NCBI GenBank assembly: GCA_002733985.1
Contig: NVXP01000042.1
Span: 1,930 to 38,768 of the forward strand
DNA length: 36,839 nt
Source of the DNA: Fluviicola sp.
GTDB lineage: Bacteria > Bacteroidota > Bacteroidia > Flavobacteriales_D > Crocinitomicaceae
Reading direction: 5' to 3'
Under the pieces are notes generated by a model. It saw nothing but the letters and a program-made list of their open reading frames with translations. It ran no database searches and was not told the DNA's origin. Below, piece after piece: positions 1 to 8,801 of the stretch. The translations under genes were made by a program, and so were the position numbers. Numbering within the stretch: position 1 is the stretch's first letter; each line of letters opens with the position of its first letter.

Positions 1-2
1 AC

Positions 3-959
3 ATTCAGCATTCGGGAAATGCATCTCAAGCAGGCTTGGATAAATTCTTGTTCGGAAAGGCAGCTTCATTGGTTCAAAATGATGTCATCACTTTTGGTAT
101 CGTCAGTGTGTTGTTGATCGGAACAATTATCCTCTTTTTCAAGCAATTTTCCTTGATCTCTTTTGACATCCATTTCGCTAAAACAATTGGCCTTCCTGTT
201 AGAACCTATGAGATCATTCTTTCCACTATTACCGTTTTGGCTGTCGCTATTGGCATCCAAACTGTTGGTGTAGTCTTAATGGCGGCCATGCTAATTACAC
301 CTGCTGCTGCCGCAAGATTTTGGACAGATAAGTTAAAAGTAATGATCGTCATTGCAGCTGTTATTGGAGGGTTTTCTGGATTATTCGGAGCCTTTATTTC
401 TTACACCGCACCTTCAATGCCAACCGGACCTTGGATCGTTGTGGTCTTATCATTTATTGCAATCGGTTCCATGTTGATTGCTCCTAAAAATGGTGCGATC
501 TCAAAAATCAGAAAACAAAAGAGAAATCAACGAAAAATACTGGAAGACAACATCTTAAAACTCTTGTATAAATTCGGTGAAAAAGAGAATGATTTCTTTA
601 AAAATCGCTCAATCGCAACACTGAAGAATTACAGAGAAATCCCCGAAAACAAATTTCTAAAAGGTTTACGCATCTTAAAGAGGAAAAACCTAGTGGCGCA
701 TGTAAACGATTTATGGGTATTGACTGAAGAAGGCAAAAAAGCGGGGATGAGAATTGTTAGAATCCATCGATTGTGGGAGCTCTATTTGACCACTTATTTA
801 CGCATTGCCCCTGATCATGTGCATGAAGATGCAGAAACGATCGAACACATTATTACACCAGAGATGGAATCGAAATTAGAGCATTTATTGGATTATCCTG
901 AAAAGGATCCTCATCAGGTTGACATCCCTTACAAAAACAAAAAAAATAACAATGAGTGA
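3..959 (+). CDS. Mn/Zn/Fe ABC transporter permease with C-terminal DtxR/MntR-like domain (5' partial)
   Basis: This is the inner-membrane permease of an ABC-3 family divalent metal importer (MntB/TroC/ZnuB type). The frame is open to the left edge. The only start inside the window, a TTG, lies within the conserved stretch NASQAGLDKFLFGKAASL, so the true start is outside. About 150 residues of hydrophobic transmembrane segments are followed by a soluble basic linker. The last ~140 residues form a winged-helix and dimerisation-like region resembling iron-dependent repressors, with HRLWELYLTTYL, then HVHEDAETIEH and DYPEKDPH. Permease-DtxR fusions are known in Bacteroidota and may let the transporter sense metal itself. 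The stop overlaps the start of the next permease, so the two are translationally coupled. The ATPase and binding protein are expected just upstream. Confidence 0.88.
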   Translation: MQHSGNASQAGLDKFLFGKAASLVQNDVITFGIVSVLLIGTIILFFKQFSLISFDIHFAKTIGLPVRTYEIILSTITVLAVAIGIQTVGVVLMAAMLITPAAAARFWTDKLKVMIVIAAVIGGFSGLFGAFISYTAPSMPTGPWIVVVLSFIAIGSMLIAPKNGAISKIRKQKRNQRKILEDNILKLLYKFGEKENDFFKNRSIATLKNYREIPENKFLKGLRILKRKNLVAHVNDLWVLTEEGKKAGMRIVRIHRLWELYLTTYLRIAPDHVHEDAETIEHIITPEMESKLEHLLDYPEKDPHQVDIPYKNKKNNNE

Positions 960-1830
960 TTTTTGGATCATATTAACAGGTTGTTTGGCTGCAGTTTCTT
1001 GTGGCTTGTTGGGCTGTTTCCTTATTCTCCGACAAATGGCAATGATTGGGGATGCTATTTCTCACGCTGTATTGCCGGGAATTGTGATCGCTTTTTTGTT
1101 TTCTGGTTCCTTGGATTCTGTGCCTATGTTGATCGGCGCTTCCACGTTTGGGATTATTACGACTTACCTTATTGAAACCTTTAACAAAAAAGGAGGTTTG
1201 CAAAAAGATGCTTCCATCGGAATCACATTTACCTGGCTATTTGCTGTTGGCGTAATACTAATATCGCTTTACGCAGATGATGTGCACATCGACCAAGATT
1301 GTGTGTTGTTTGGAGAGATAGCCTATGTAGCTCTCGAACCCCTCACCTCTTTCTTTCCGGGGATAAGTGCACCAAGTACCGTTTGGGTTTTAGGAGCTGT
1401 GATGCTGCTAATTATTGCGATGATAATTATTGGTTACAAAGGATTGTTCTTAACCACGTTTGATCCATCATTTGCTGCTACAATTGGTGTTTCAACCGTT
1501 GTGTGGCACTATTTATTGATGAGTGCAGTTTCGGTTACTACAGTGGTTTCTTTCGAATCGGTAGGAGCAATTTTGGTGGTTGCCTTGTTAATTGCACCGG
1601 CTGCAACAGCTTATCTAATTACTGACAAATTGCCTAAAATGCTAGTGATTGCGGCCTTGGTTGGTGTTATTTCTTCTTTTGGCGGTTATTATTTGGCGGT
1701 TTGGCTCGATGCTTCTGTAGCTGCTGCGATTGCAACTGTACTTGGTATAGAGTTCACCCTCGCATTTCTTTTCTCTCCACAAAATGGGATAATTGTTAAA
1801 CGATTCAGGGTTAAAACTAAACGCACTTAA
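952..1830 (+). CDS. Mn/Zn/Fe ABC transporter permease, second subunit
   Basis: This is the second ABC-3 family permease (MntC/TroD type) of the same metal importer. The protein is 292 residues, almost entirely hydrophobic with about eight to nine membrane helices. It carries family hallmarks such as GDAISHAVLPG near the N-terminus and SFESVGAILVVALLIAPAATA in the second half. I chose the ATG at 952 because it begins MSDFWIILTG, the usual start of the family, and overlaps the upstream stop by a few bases; a longer reading frame from 919 would run through the upstream gene. It lacks the DtxR-like tail of its partner. Together the two presumably form a heterodimeric channel for Mn(II), Zn(II) or Fe(II). 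The exact metal cannot be read from the sequence. Confidence 0.9.
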   Translation: MSDFWIILTGCLAAVSCGLLGCFLILRQMAMIGDAISHAVLPGIVIAFLFSGSLDSVPMLIGASTFGIITTYLIETFNKKGGLQKDASIGITFTWLFAVGVILISLYADDVHIDQDCVLFGEIAYVALEPLTSFFPGISAPSTVWVLGAVMLLIIAMIIIGYKGLFLTTFDPSFAATIGVSTVVWHYLLMSAVSVTTVVSFESVGAILVVALLIAPAATAYLITDKLPKMLVIAALVGVISSFGGYYLAVWLDASVAAAIATVLGIEFTLAFLFSPQNGIIVKRFRVKTKRT

Positions 1831-2004
1831 TCATAGTCATCTGATCAGTTCAACGCACTTTGGTTTATAGTTAAGGAATCTTTCCTAGTTCATTTTAACA
1901 TAGCATATGCGTGCTTCGTTAATCCAATCGCCAGAATGTAGATATTACTATTCGTGAATTACTTGTTCTTATTAAAATTAGGTCGACCCCTATTCTACTT
2001 TCTA

Positions 2005-3285
2005 CTAAATGACAACATCTCTACTAGCTTCCAATTCTTTGACTGACTGTTCCAAATCTGAAATTTGATCCATGTTTTCAGCTAACAGAAGAACACTAAA
2101 ACTACCCGTCTTGCGCAAGAGATCACAATTGTATGGGAAAATCGATTGCTTTTTAACTCCATCAAAAATAGTGGACTCCAGTTGGCTCTCTAATTCAGCA
2201 AAGATACAAGGGCTTGTCTTGATTTTGATGAATTTCCAGACAGGAATTGGCATGATCAATTTTTCTATTTGTTCAACGATCATAATCGAATAAGAAGAAC
2301 CATTAAATCGTGCATTATTTTCGACAGGATAAACACCTTCATCGGAAACGATATAATCAACGCCAATAACACCAACATAGCCTGTATCTCGCATTCTTTC
2401 TGCGATTTTCAATGAACACGCTATGATATGTTTTGAATCGGCATCTGAAATGATAAGTTCACTTATTGTTCCAACATGGATCATTCCCTCCTTACAGATT
2501 TGAGAGCGCATTCCAAGATGAGTAATATCGCCATCTCGTCCGATAATCCATTGATCATTTGGAGAAGATGAGACATTTAAAAAAGGTTCAATGAGGACAA
2601 CCTTCTCGCTACAGTCGGCGATTTCCTTATAGATAGTCGCAAGGTCATTGCCATCCGTTTTGTACAAAGACATCCCAGACTCCCCAAGCGTACCACGAAT
2701 AATTACCGTCTTATATCTCTTCAAATAACCATCCACAATGGTTTTCATCGCTGCGTAATTCTCATTTTCATCGGCTTGCATTTCAAATGAAACACCTTCG
2801 ACAACAGGAATGTCTAACTCTTGACAAATGACTTTAAAAGATGCCTTGTCGTTGTATTTGATTGTTTCAGATTCTGGAGAACCAAAAAATTCGGCTCCTA
2901 AAATGCTTGCTGCTTCACTTTCTTTTTCACTTGAAAACCACGGGACGTAAACGGCGTCTCTTCCTGTTTTGCGAATTACTTCAATTATTGGTTCAGGATC
3001 ATCAATGATTAGTTCAGAAAGCGTCATGTCTGTGTTCTCTGCTTCGTATGCCACGACGAAATCAGGACCAAGGCCAAGTGAACGTACCCAATTAAAATAA
3101 TCAATATCCAATTTACCTCGCAATACGACCAAATCATTTGAGTTGGCGGCAGCAAGAGTTCTATCACATTTAGAGGCTACTGATGCATCTCGTTGTGGAA
3201 ATTGCGGGAAATTATCAGCTGCATGAATCACTAATTCCAGATCACTATCTGATATACAATCTCTGAATAATTTATTTTTTGACAT
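2005..3285 (-). CDS. ATP-grasp ligase, last gene of a head-group cluster
   Basis: This is a 426-residue ATP-grasp family protein. The nucleotide-binding core includes VIIRGTLGESGMSLYKTDG, a glycine-rich loop region, and the C-terminal metal-binding signature PVENNARFNGSSYS (E then N, as in other ATP-grasp active sites). It resembles peptide or amide-forming ligases of the PGM1-related group more than carboxylases, but that is a family-level impression. I chose the ATG at 3285 (MSKNKLFRDC) over a longer frame because it lies 10 bases after the stop of the CDP-alcohol phosphatidyltransferase, fitting an operon. Its place after a cytidylyltransferase, a PLP enzyme and a phosphatidyltransferase suggests it joins an amino acid or other carboxylate to an amino-alcohol head group. 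The substrate is unknown. Confidence 0.78.
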   Translation of the reverse strand: MSKNKLFRDCISDSDLELVIHAADNFPQFPQRDASVASKCDRTLAAANSNDLVVLRGKLDIDYFNWVRSLGLGPDFVVAYEAENTDMTLSELIIDDPEPIIEVIRKTGRDAVYVPWFSSEKESEAASILGAEFFGSPESETIKYNDKASFKVICQELDIPVVEGVSFEMQADENENYAAMKTIVDGYLKRYKTVIIRGTLGESGMSLYKTDGNDLATIYKEIADCSEKVVLIEPFLNVSSSPNDQWIIGRDGDITHLGMRSQICKEGMIHVGTISELIISDADSKHIIACSLKIAERMRDTGYVGVIGVDYIVSDEGVYPVENNARFNGSSYSIMIVEQIEKLIMPIPVWKFIKIKTSPCIFAELESQLESTIFDGVKKQSIFPYNCDLLRKTGSFSVLLLAENMDQISDLEQSVKELEASRDVVI

Positions 3286-3295
3286 AAATATTGTT

Positions 3296-3940
3296 TTAAA
3301 CTCTACTCCATAAAATCCATGCAAAGATGGCGGTGAGAACCAAGACATAGGCCGTAAGAACGTACACCCATTTTCCTGCTAGTTTAGGAGTTGGTAATGA
3401 AGACAAGTTCAAGGCTGTCAAACTCATCAATAAAATATAAAGTATAACTGAAAAAGTGTAGTGACTAAAAAAGGATTCAAATAGAAATCCAAAGGCTAAT
3501 AGTATCGCATTATTATCAATCGATAAACCCATGTAGGTTTTTGAGTCGATAAGTCCGTAGATATTGAAATAACTTAACCGAATAGCACAGCCAGCAACAA
3601 TAATAAAAGCACCGGGCATGTACCAAATGTTAAAGCCGCTATAACTTAAAAGTAAAATCGCTGGATACACACCAAAACTCACGATGTCTATCATGGAGTC
3701 CAGTTGACCTCCGAAATCTCCTTGCTCTTTTGTCCTGCCTTTCATTCGACGAGCAATGATCCCATCGAACCAATCAAATAAAACAGACCAAAGAATTGCA
3801 ATTATGGAAGCTATAAAATAACCCTCGATGGCAAAATAGATAGCAAACATGGTGCATAACAATCCCACCAAAGAGCAGATGTTAGGCAAATCTTTGGCAA
3901 AACCAATCATACTAACTTGATCTGTAGTGCTCTTCTTCAT
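3296..3940 (-). CDS. CDP-alcohol phosphatidyltransferase, PssA-like
   Basis: This is a 214-residue integral membrane enzyme of the CDP-alcohol phosphatidyltransferase family. The catalytic signature is visible as DWFDGIIAR, then GGQLDSMID, i.e. D-x2-D-G-x2-A-R...G-x3-D-x3-D. There are 12 residues between AR and G instead of the usual 8. The following VSFGVYPA is like phosphatidylserine synthase. Six or so membrane helices surround the motif. Family members swap CMP for an alcohol, either on CDP-diacylglycerol or from a CDP-head group onto diacylglycerol. The adjacent cytidylyltransferase favours the second direction here. The start overlaps the last base of the aminotransferase stop, so the two are coupled. 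The final head group is inferred only. Confidence 0.87.
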   Translation of the reverse strand: MKKSTTDQVSMIGFAKDLPNICSLVGLLCTMFAIYFAIEGYFIASIIAILWSVLFDWFDGIIARRMKGRTKEQGDFGGQLDSMIDIVSFGVYPAILLLSYSGFNIWYMPGAFIIVAGCAIRLSYFNIYGLIDSKTYMGLSIDNNAILLAFGFLFESFFSHYTFSVILYILLMSLTALNLSSLPTPKLAGKWVYVLTAYVLVLTAIFAWILWSRV

Positions 3941-5046
3941 TAATTCTTCTTATACATTACATCCATTAAAGCATCAATTAATTTAGAATTTTCTTCCGGT
4001 GTACGGCTGGCAATTCTAATATAACGATCTGCTTCAGGTTGTGTTTTTCCCTTGCTATCTTTTATGTAAATATTGTATTCAATAAAAAGTCTCTTTGTCA
4101 CCTCAGGACCACTTAAAGCATCATCAGGCAATCGGCAGAAAATGTAGTTAGCATCTGGTTTAAATACGATCATACCAGGGATAGCATTAAGCTGATCATA
4201 GAAAACATCTCTATCCTTAATGACTATTTTGCAGCTATCTTCAAATTCTTGTTGATACTCAGGCAAGATGCGTAAGAACTCTTCAGCAAATCCATTTATA
4301 TTCCAGATGTGAATCTCATTTCTTACAGAACTCGCAAACTCTAGATTTGCCGTTAATAGATATCCAATTCTAAGACCACAAATACCGTAGGCTTTACTCA
4401 TACTTTTAAGTATTGCCATGTTCGGATATTTCTCAATTTCTTGTTCTAAACTGATCTCATCCTTATTTGCTGTAAAATCCAAAAACGATTCATCTACAAT
4501 TAGCATGCAATCATGCTTCTCTAGTTTTTGGGAAAGTCGAATAAGATCGGCTTTAGGAACGTGTAAAGACGTAGGATTATTAGGCGTTACAACCACAGCC
4601 ATATCCGCTCCGGTTTTAATCGCTTCCGCTGCAAACTTATCTACGTCCAATTGGAACGACGGGAATTCTAAAGGGAATTCAACTACATTATCTATTGGCG
4701 CCGCATTCACATACTCGTTAAAAGATGGAACTGGAACGATAATCTTTTTTGCTAAATGCCCTGACAGGATTTTAATAATTTCAGCTGCACCATTACCAAC
4801 AACAATTCTATCTATTGGTTGATCTATTAAGTTGGCTATCAGTTCTGCAAGAGCATTTTGAGCCATTGGATAATTCAGTACAATGTCTTCAATATTTTCT
4901 TTAAGATGCGCGAATACATTTTTTGGTGGGAAGTAAAGATTATACAAATAAGCGTGATCGGTGAAATCATGACGATAATAACCACCATGCTGTTTGGAGA
5001 TGTAATCGTATTTCTCTTCTTGTGTTTTATATTTGAATTCTGTCAT
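3940..5046 (-). CDS. PLP-dependent class I/II aminotransferase or decarboxylase, CobD/HisC-like
   Basis: This is a 368-residue fold-type I PLP enzyme. The Schiff-base lysine is K218 in SMSKAYGICGLRIGY. The cofactor-binding TPNNPT (N156-N157-P158) and VDESFLDF (D185) motifs are present, as is VGNGAAEII near residue 84. The family includes histidinol-phosphate aminotransferases and CobD-type phospho-amino-acid decarboxylases. The IWNINGFAEEF segment recalls the CobD-like branch. In this cluster a plausible reaction is decarboxylation of O-phospho-L-serine (or threonine) to phosphoethanolamine, supplying the adjacent cytidylyltransferase; transamination is the alternative. The N-terminal RHDFTDHAYLYNLYFPP stretch resembles, from memory, the linker of proteins in which a LicC-like domain and an aminotransferase are fused. 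The gene lies 93 bases after the cytidylyltransferase gene. Confidence 0.82.
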   Translation of the reverse strand: MTEFKYKTQEEKYDYISKQHGGYYRHDFTDHAYLYNLYFPPKNVFAHLKENIEDIVLNYPMAQNALAELIANLIDQPIDRIVVGNGAAEIIKILSGHLAKKIIVPVPSFNEYVNAAPIDNVVEFPLEFPSFQLDVDKFAAEAIKTGADMAVVVTPNNPTSLHVPKADLIRLSQKLEKHDCMLIVDESFLDFTANKDEISLEQEIEKYPNMAILKSMSKAYGICGLRIGYLLTANLEFASSVRNEIHIWNINGFAEEFLRILPEYQQEFEDSCKIVIKDRDVFYDQLNAIPGMIVFKPDANYIFCRLPDDALSGPEVTKRLFIEYNIYIKDSKGKTQPEADRYIRIASRTPEENSKLIDALMDVMYKKN

Positions 5047-5139
5047 ATTAATCTTGTTATCTAAGTAGAATTCATCCGAATTATGAATTCCCTTAATGCC
5101 ATATCCTAATGTTATTGGTTGTGGGTTTTGTTTTGAACC

Positions 5140-6000
5140 TTAGCTCGTCGCTAATTGAGCCCCTCTAGTATTAAGTCCTTTAGGGAATTGCTTCAACTTT
5201 TCAAGGTTCTTTCCAATACTAATTTTAGAAAGTAGAGGCTTCTTGACAGCCAATGCAAATAATTTTTCTGCTTCTTTTAAATCTTCGATCGTATCTACCT
5301 CGTACCAATATTTATTATCAAAATCTACCGATTTTAGAGAGATACGGTTATCTGCAACCAATTCGCCAATTACAGTTTCATAATAACCATTCACATTATT
5401 AGCTTCAATATGAATGTCAAGTCTTTTTACAATTGCTTTCCATGATTGAAGCGAAAAGCTGTAAATATTCACTGTTTTATATTTTACTTCTTCAACATTA
5501 ATTGGAGTTGTATTTTTATGGAAGCCTTTAACTTGATGAGACGCATCAACTGTTACTGTTGTTCCATTCATCCAAGGAAGAAGGCTTGAAGTCGCCATAT
5601 GATCTGGATAAACCATGTTATCAAGAAGAGTAACATCAAAAATAAGGTCAGCTTCAAATAAAACAAATGGTTCGTTTATGATTTTACGAGCCATCCATAA
5701 GGAGTATATATTGTTGGTTGTTCTGTACAATGGACTATAGACAAATTCAATTGTCAGGTCTCCTGAAATCTTTGCAAGAAAATCCTTAATGCAGTTTTCT
5801 TGATATCCAGTAACAACAACAAGTCGCTTGAACCCTTGTTTCTTCAAGTTAATGACCAATCTTTCAAGAATAGATTGCTCGTTCACAAGTGTAAGACATT
5901 TGGGCGAATTAGAAGTTATTGGCATTAGCCGGCTACCAGTTCCCGCAGCAAGAAGCAATGCCGTCGTTATTCGATTACTATCGTGTGTTTGATCATCCAT
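5140..6000 (-). CDS. LicC-like nucleotidyltransferase (phospho-amino-alcohol cytidylyltransferase)
   Basis: This is a 286-residue sugar-phosphate/choline-phosphate nucleotidyltransferase. LLAAGTGSRLMPIT with PKCL (K34) is the NTP-binding signature. TTNNIYSLWMA (about residues 94-104) is typical of LicC-type choline-phosphate or ethanolamine-phosphate cytidylyltransferases. FEADLIFD (D118) is the likely metal-binding site. It probably makes a CDP-activated amino-alcohol from CTP and a phospho-amino-alcohol in the cytoplasm. The ~40-residue C-terminal tail after VDTIEDLKEAEKLF is not needed by the core fold. It is the first gene of the four-gene cluster. The other possibility is a sugar nucleotidyltransferase, but the NNIYSLW motif and the neighbouring phosphatidyltransferase argue against it. 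Confidence 0.84.
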   Translation of the reverse strand: MDDQTHDSNRITTALLLAAGTGSRLMPITSNSPKCLTLVNEQSILERLVINLKKQGFKRLVVVTGYQENCIKDFLAKISGDLTIEFVYSPLYRTTNNIYSLWMARKIINEPFVLFEADLIFDVTLLDNMVYPDHMATSSLLPWMNGTTVTVDASHQVKGFHKNTTPINVEEVKYKTVNIYSFSLQSWKAIVKRLDIHIEANNVNGYYETVIGELVADNRISLKSVDFDNKYWYEVDTIEDLKEAEKLFALAVKKPLLSKISIGKNLEKLKQFPKGLNTRGAQLATS

Positions 6001-6456
6001 AAATTAATTCGTTATGATACAATTGAATGAAAAGAGAAGACACAATATCTGACTATTCCACTGTTACAATTGTCTATAAATAAAAAAGAATTTCACAAAA
6101 CTAGACTACTTACTTTTTACTGCAGAACGCAGGAGTATGTCTATTTCGGCGTGCAAAGGTACACATAAAAGTGAGATCACGTGCATTGAACATTTATGAG
6201 TAAATATTGGAGTTGCATTGAGTTCGAAAAAGACTCTACACCATTGGGGAATCGAGGTTTTTGATGCTTTAGTTTTGAAGGTAAACACCTGCTTTAAAAT
6301 GTCACTCCTTCCCTGTTTTCGATACAGGACAAAAGAAAAGCATTGCATTTGAAGGGCAATTCATTGCCATAGTCCATGTAGGACAATTGTTCATTTAGCA
6401 CTTTTATGATAATAACATGTTATAGTAACTATACAGCTAACTTCTCTTTGGAAGAA
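6001..6456. other. 456-base stretch without a convincing gene
   Basis: This gap lies between the response regulator and the cytidylyltransferase, both on the minus strand. An 80-residue frame (6106-6348, minus) has mixed composition with clustered Cys and Phe and no recognisable features, so I leave it out. A promoter-like TACCTTTG on the minus strand lies at 6154-6161. A perfect short inverted repeat, TATAGT-A-ACTATA, sits at 6421-6433 just past the response-regulator stop, without a clear T-tract. I see no tRNA. Confidence 0.5.
6154..6161 (-). promoter_or_regulatory. Possible -7 element for the head-group cluster
   Basis: On the minus strand this reads TACCTTTG, an exact match to the Bacteroidota -7 consensus TAnnTTTG. 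No TTG is found at the expected -33 spacing. If used, it would give a leader of about 145 bases before the cytidylyltransferase start. Confidence 0.35.
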
Positions 6457-6876
6457 TCAATGTTCTTTATTAAACGAGATCGCATCATTTAGTAGGTTTC
6501 GGATAGTTATTATATCGTATGGTTTACTAATTATCGTATCTATTCGTTTTTCAATCTGTTCTTCGGAATCGATCATGTCTGCCCATCCCGACACAATGCT
6601 TATTTTCATTTTACCGGGGTATTTTTCATGTACAATTTCCACCAATTTCCAGCCATTCATTACTGGCATTCCGATATCCGTAATTAGAAGATCATATTTA
6701 TTTGCTTCTAGGTACCCAAGGGCGTCTTTGCCATTTTTAGCTACGTCTCCTCTATGTCCCAATATTTTAATGATTTCTATTATCGTATTTCTTTGACTTA
6801 CATCATCCTCGACCCACAGTACTCTCGTATAATTTACGTCAGTTGATACTGGTGTATTTTGATTTTCCATGTTCAT
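6457..6876 (-). CDS. Receiver-only response regulator
   Basis: This is a 139-residue CheY-like receiver domain with no output domain. The acidic pocket is E23-D24-D25 (WVEDD), the phospho-acceptor is D67 in LLITDIGMP, the switch serine lies in IVSGWAD (about residue 96) and the conserved lysine is K118 in SKPYD. It probably receives phosphate from the PAS histidine kinase encoded immediately upstream, whose stop overlaps this start by four bases (ATGA). With no DNA-binding or enzymatic domain it should act by protein contact or as a phosphorelay intermediate. The third codon is also ATG and could be the start. Confidence 0.92.
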   Translation of the reverse strand: MNMENQNTPVSTDVNYTRVLWVEDDVSQRNTIIEIIKILGHRGDVAKNGKDALGYLEANKYDLLITDIGMPVMNGWKLVEIVHEKYPGKMKISIVSGWADMIDSEEQIEKRIDTIISKPYDIITIRNLLNDAISFNKEH

Positions 6877-8801
6877 TCCGGTTTATTCAATGGTAAAGCC
6901 ATTATTATTGTGGTCCCTATGCCTAATTCAGTTCTTTCGACCCATATCCTACCGCCGTGCTCTTTTAGTACGCTATAAGCCCCGCTCATTCCTAAACCTC
7001 TACCAGCGTCATATCCCTTAGTGGTAAAAAAGGGTTGAAAAATTCTCTTCTTGGTCCCTTCATCCATTCCTTTACCAGTATCAGAAACAGCGATATTAAT
7101 GCAATCATTATCCAAATATGTTCTAATATTAATCTCTCCACCGTTGGGCATTGCCTCGATGCAATTTTTTAAAACATTTAGGAAAACTGCTGATATTTCG
7201 CCTTCAACACCGAGTGCTTTCGGTAGAACATTAAATTCTCGTTGAACACTTATTGATCGTCCTTCTTTTTCTACTTCATCCTTCCATAAATGCTGTGAAC
7301 TGGATATTATTTTTTCTATGAGTAAATTAATATCTAAATCTGAATACTGTTGTTTGTTCTGATTCGCCCCTCCGAAACGCTGAACAATTTTAGCTCTCTG
7401 TGCTGCGTCAGCTACAATTTGGGTCATGTTATCTAAATACCGTTTTACATTTTCATCCAAATTAGGTTGTAGTGTGGCTAACATAATATTTCCTGAAATC
7501 GATTGAAGTGAATTATTGATATCATGCGCAATTGCCGAGGTCATTTCCCCAATTACATTAATTCGTTGGTTCTCAATAACTGCCTTTTCAGCTAGCTTGC
7601 GATCAGTAATGTCAAAATTGGTCCCAGTATATCCTATTAGGTCACCACCTGAGTTAAAAAGCTTCGTAGCTGTTCCTTCCACCCAAGTTATTTCATCTTT
7701 TTTGTTAATCATTCGATGTTCACTGCTCCACTCCATCTTTTCATTAACAGCTTCATACCAACTCTTGATTATTTCGCTTCTGTCATTGGGATGAACTACA
7801 TTTACCCAACTTCTCCCTAGAACATCGTTCTCTATCTGCCCAGTTATCTCCAACCACTTTTTATTCACATACGTATAGTCACCATTGACATCAGTTCTAT
7901 ATATTGCAATAGGTGATTGCTCTGTAAGGGCCTTAATTTTATATTCACTTTTCTCCGCGTTTTCTTTAGAAATCGTTAACTCCTTATTTGTTTGTGTAAG
8001 AGTATCGTTTAACATTTCCAATTCTTCTTTTTTCCGTTGAAGTAGAACTTCGGCCTGTTTTCTCAACGTAATATCATGAACGGCACCAACAAGAAAGGTA
8101 CACTGCCCCTCAGTGTTGTATATAGGAGAGACACTTACGTCTCCAGTTAGTTTCCCTGTTGGGTAATCAGAAACTTCTTCCCATCGAATGGTTTTATTTT
8201 CTGCAATTGCTTTAGAATAGAATTCTAATACCATTGAAAGTGAAGGTTCAGGAATCACATCATTAACGAGTTGACCGATAATGCTTTCTATGCTCAGCCC
8301 CGTAGCTCGAACGAATTCATGATTAACCGAAACAAATCGGTAATTATTTTGAGGTTCAACAGCTAATTTGAAAATAATATTCCCTACAGTATTATAGATT
8401 GTTGATATATCTTGTTCATTTTCTTCCGCTCTTTCCTTTGCGATTTTTAATTCATTTTCGACTTGTATCCTCTTGCTTATATCATTAGAAATAATCAGAA
8501 GTCCATCAGAGATTGGTTGAACTTTTAACTCAAACCAATCTTTTGAACCATCGGGGTAGGTAAATTCATTCACAACGCTTTTTGTAGTTCTTTCCAACAT
8601 GCACTCCTCTAGCACCTTGAACATTTCAGTACTCTCAATTCCTGGATGTTTTTCCATCATTGTATACCCTAGCAGTTCTTCTCTTGATGATTTTGAATGA
8701 TTTATTGCGACCTCATTTAAGTAAGAATATTTCCAGTTGAAATCAATAATTTGAATTCCGTTTATTAGATTGTCAAGAATATTTTTCAGTTTGATTTCCA
8801 T
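6873..8801 (-). CDS. Soluble multi-PAS sensor histidine kinase
   Basis: This is a 642-residue histidine kinase with no membrane segments, so probably cytoplasmic. Three PAS domains are visible, at about residues 5-115, 130-250 and 290-405, joined by helical coiled-coil linkers (ELKIAKERAEENEQ; LLQRKKEELEMLNDTLTQ). The dimerisation/phospho-acceptor helix has H426 in AIAHDINNSLQ. The ATPase domain shows the N box (N546 in LNVLKNCIEA), the G1 box (SDTGKGMD), FQPFFTTK and GRGLGMSG. The HDINN context matches NtrB-like two-component kinases. The partner is the receiver-only protein downstream. The signal is unknown, although PAS domains often sense redox state or small ligands. Confidence 0.93.
   Translation of the reverse strand: MEIKLKNILDNLINGIQIIDFNWKYSYLNEVAINHSKSSREELLGYTMMEKHPGIESTEMFKVLEECMLERTTKSVVNEFTYPDGSKDWFELKVQPISDGLLIISNDISKRIQVENELKIAKERAEENEQDISTIYNTVGNIIFKLAVEPQNNYRFVSVNHEFVRATGLSIESIIGQLVNDVIPEPSLSMVLEFYSKAIAENKTIRWEEVSDYPTGKLTGDVSVSPIYNTEGQCTFLVGAVHDITLRKQAEVLLQRKKEELEMLNDTLTQTNKELTISKENAEKSEYKIKALTEQSPIAIYRTDVNGDYTYVNKKWLEITGQIENDVLGRSWVNVVHPNDRSEIIKSWYEAVNEKMEWSSEHRMINKKDEITWVEGTATKLFNSGGDLIGYTGTNFDITDRKLAEKAVIENQRINVIGEMTSAIAHDINNSLQSISGNIMLATLQPNLDENVKRYLDNMTQIVADAAQRAKIVQRFGGANQNKQQYSDLDINLLIEKIISSSQHLWKDEVEKEGRSISVQREFNVLPKALGVEGEISAVFLNVLKNCIEAMPNGGEINIRTYLDNDCINIAVSDTGKGMDEGTKKRIFQPFFTTKGYDAGRGLGMSGAYSVLKEHGGRIWVERTELGIGTTIIMALPLNKPE

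Noticed and set aside
6106-6348. 80-codon minus-strand frame between the response regulator and the cytidylyltransferase
   Set aside because: Composition is unlike a protein, with clustered Cys and Phe and no motif, and it overlaps a promoter-like TACCTTTG. More likely intergenic.
6421-6433. Perfect 6-base-arm inverted repeat past the response-regulator stop
   Set aside because: Arms are all A/T except one pair, with no T-tract; too weak to call a terminator or operator.
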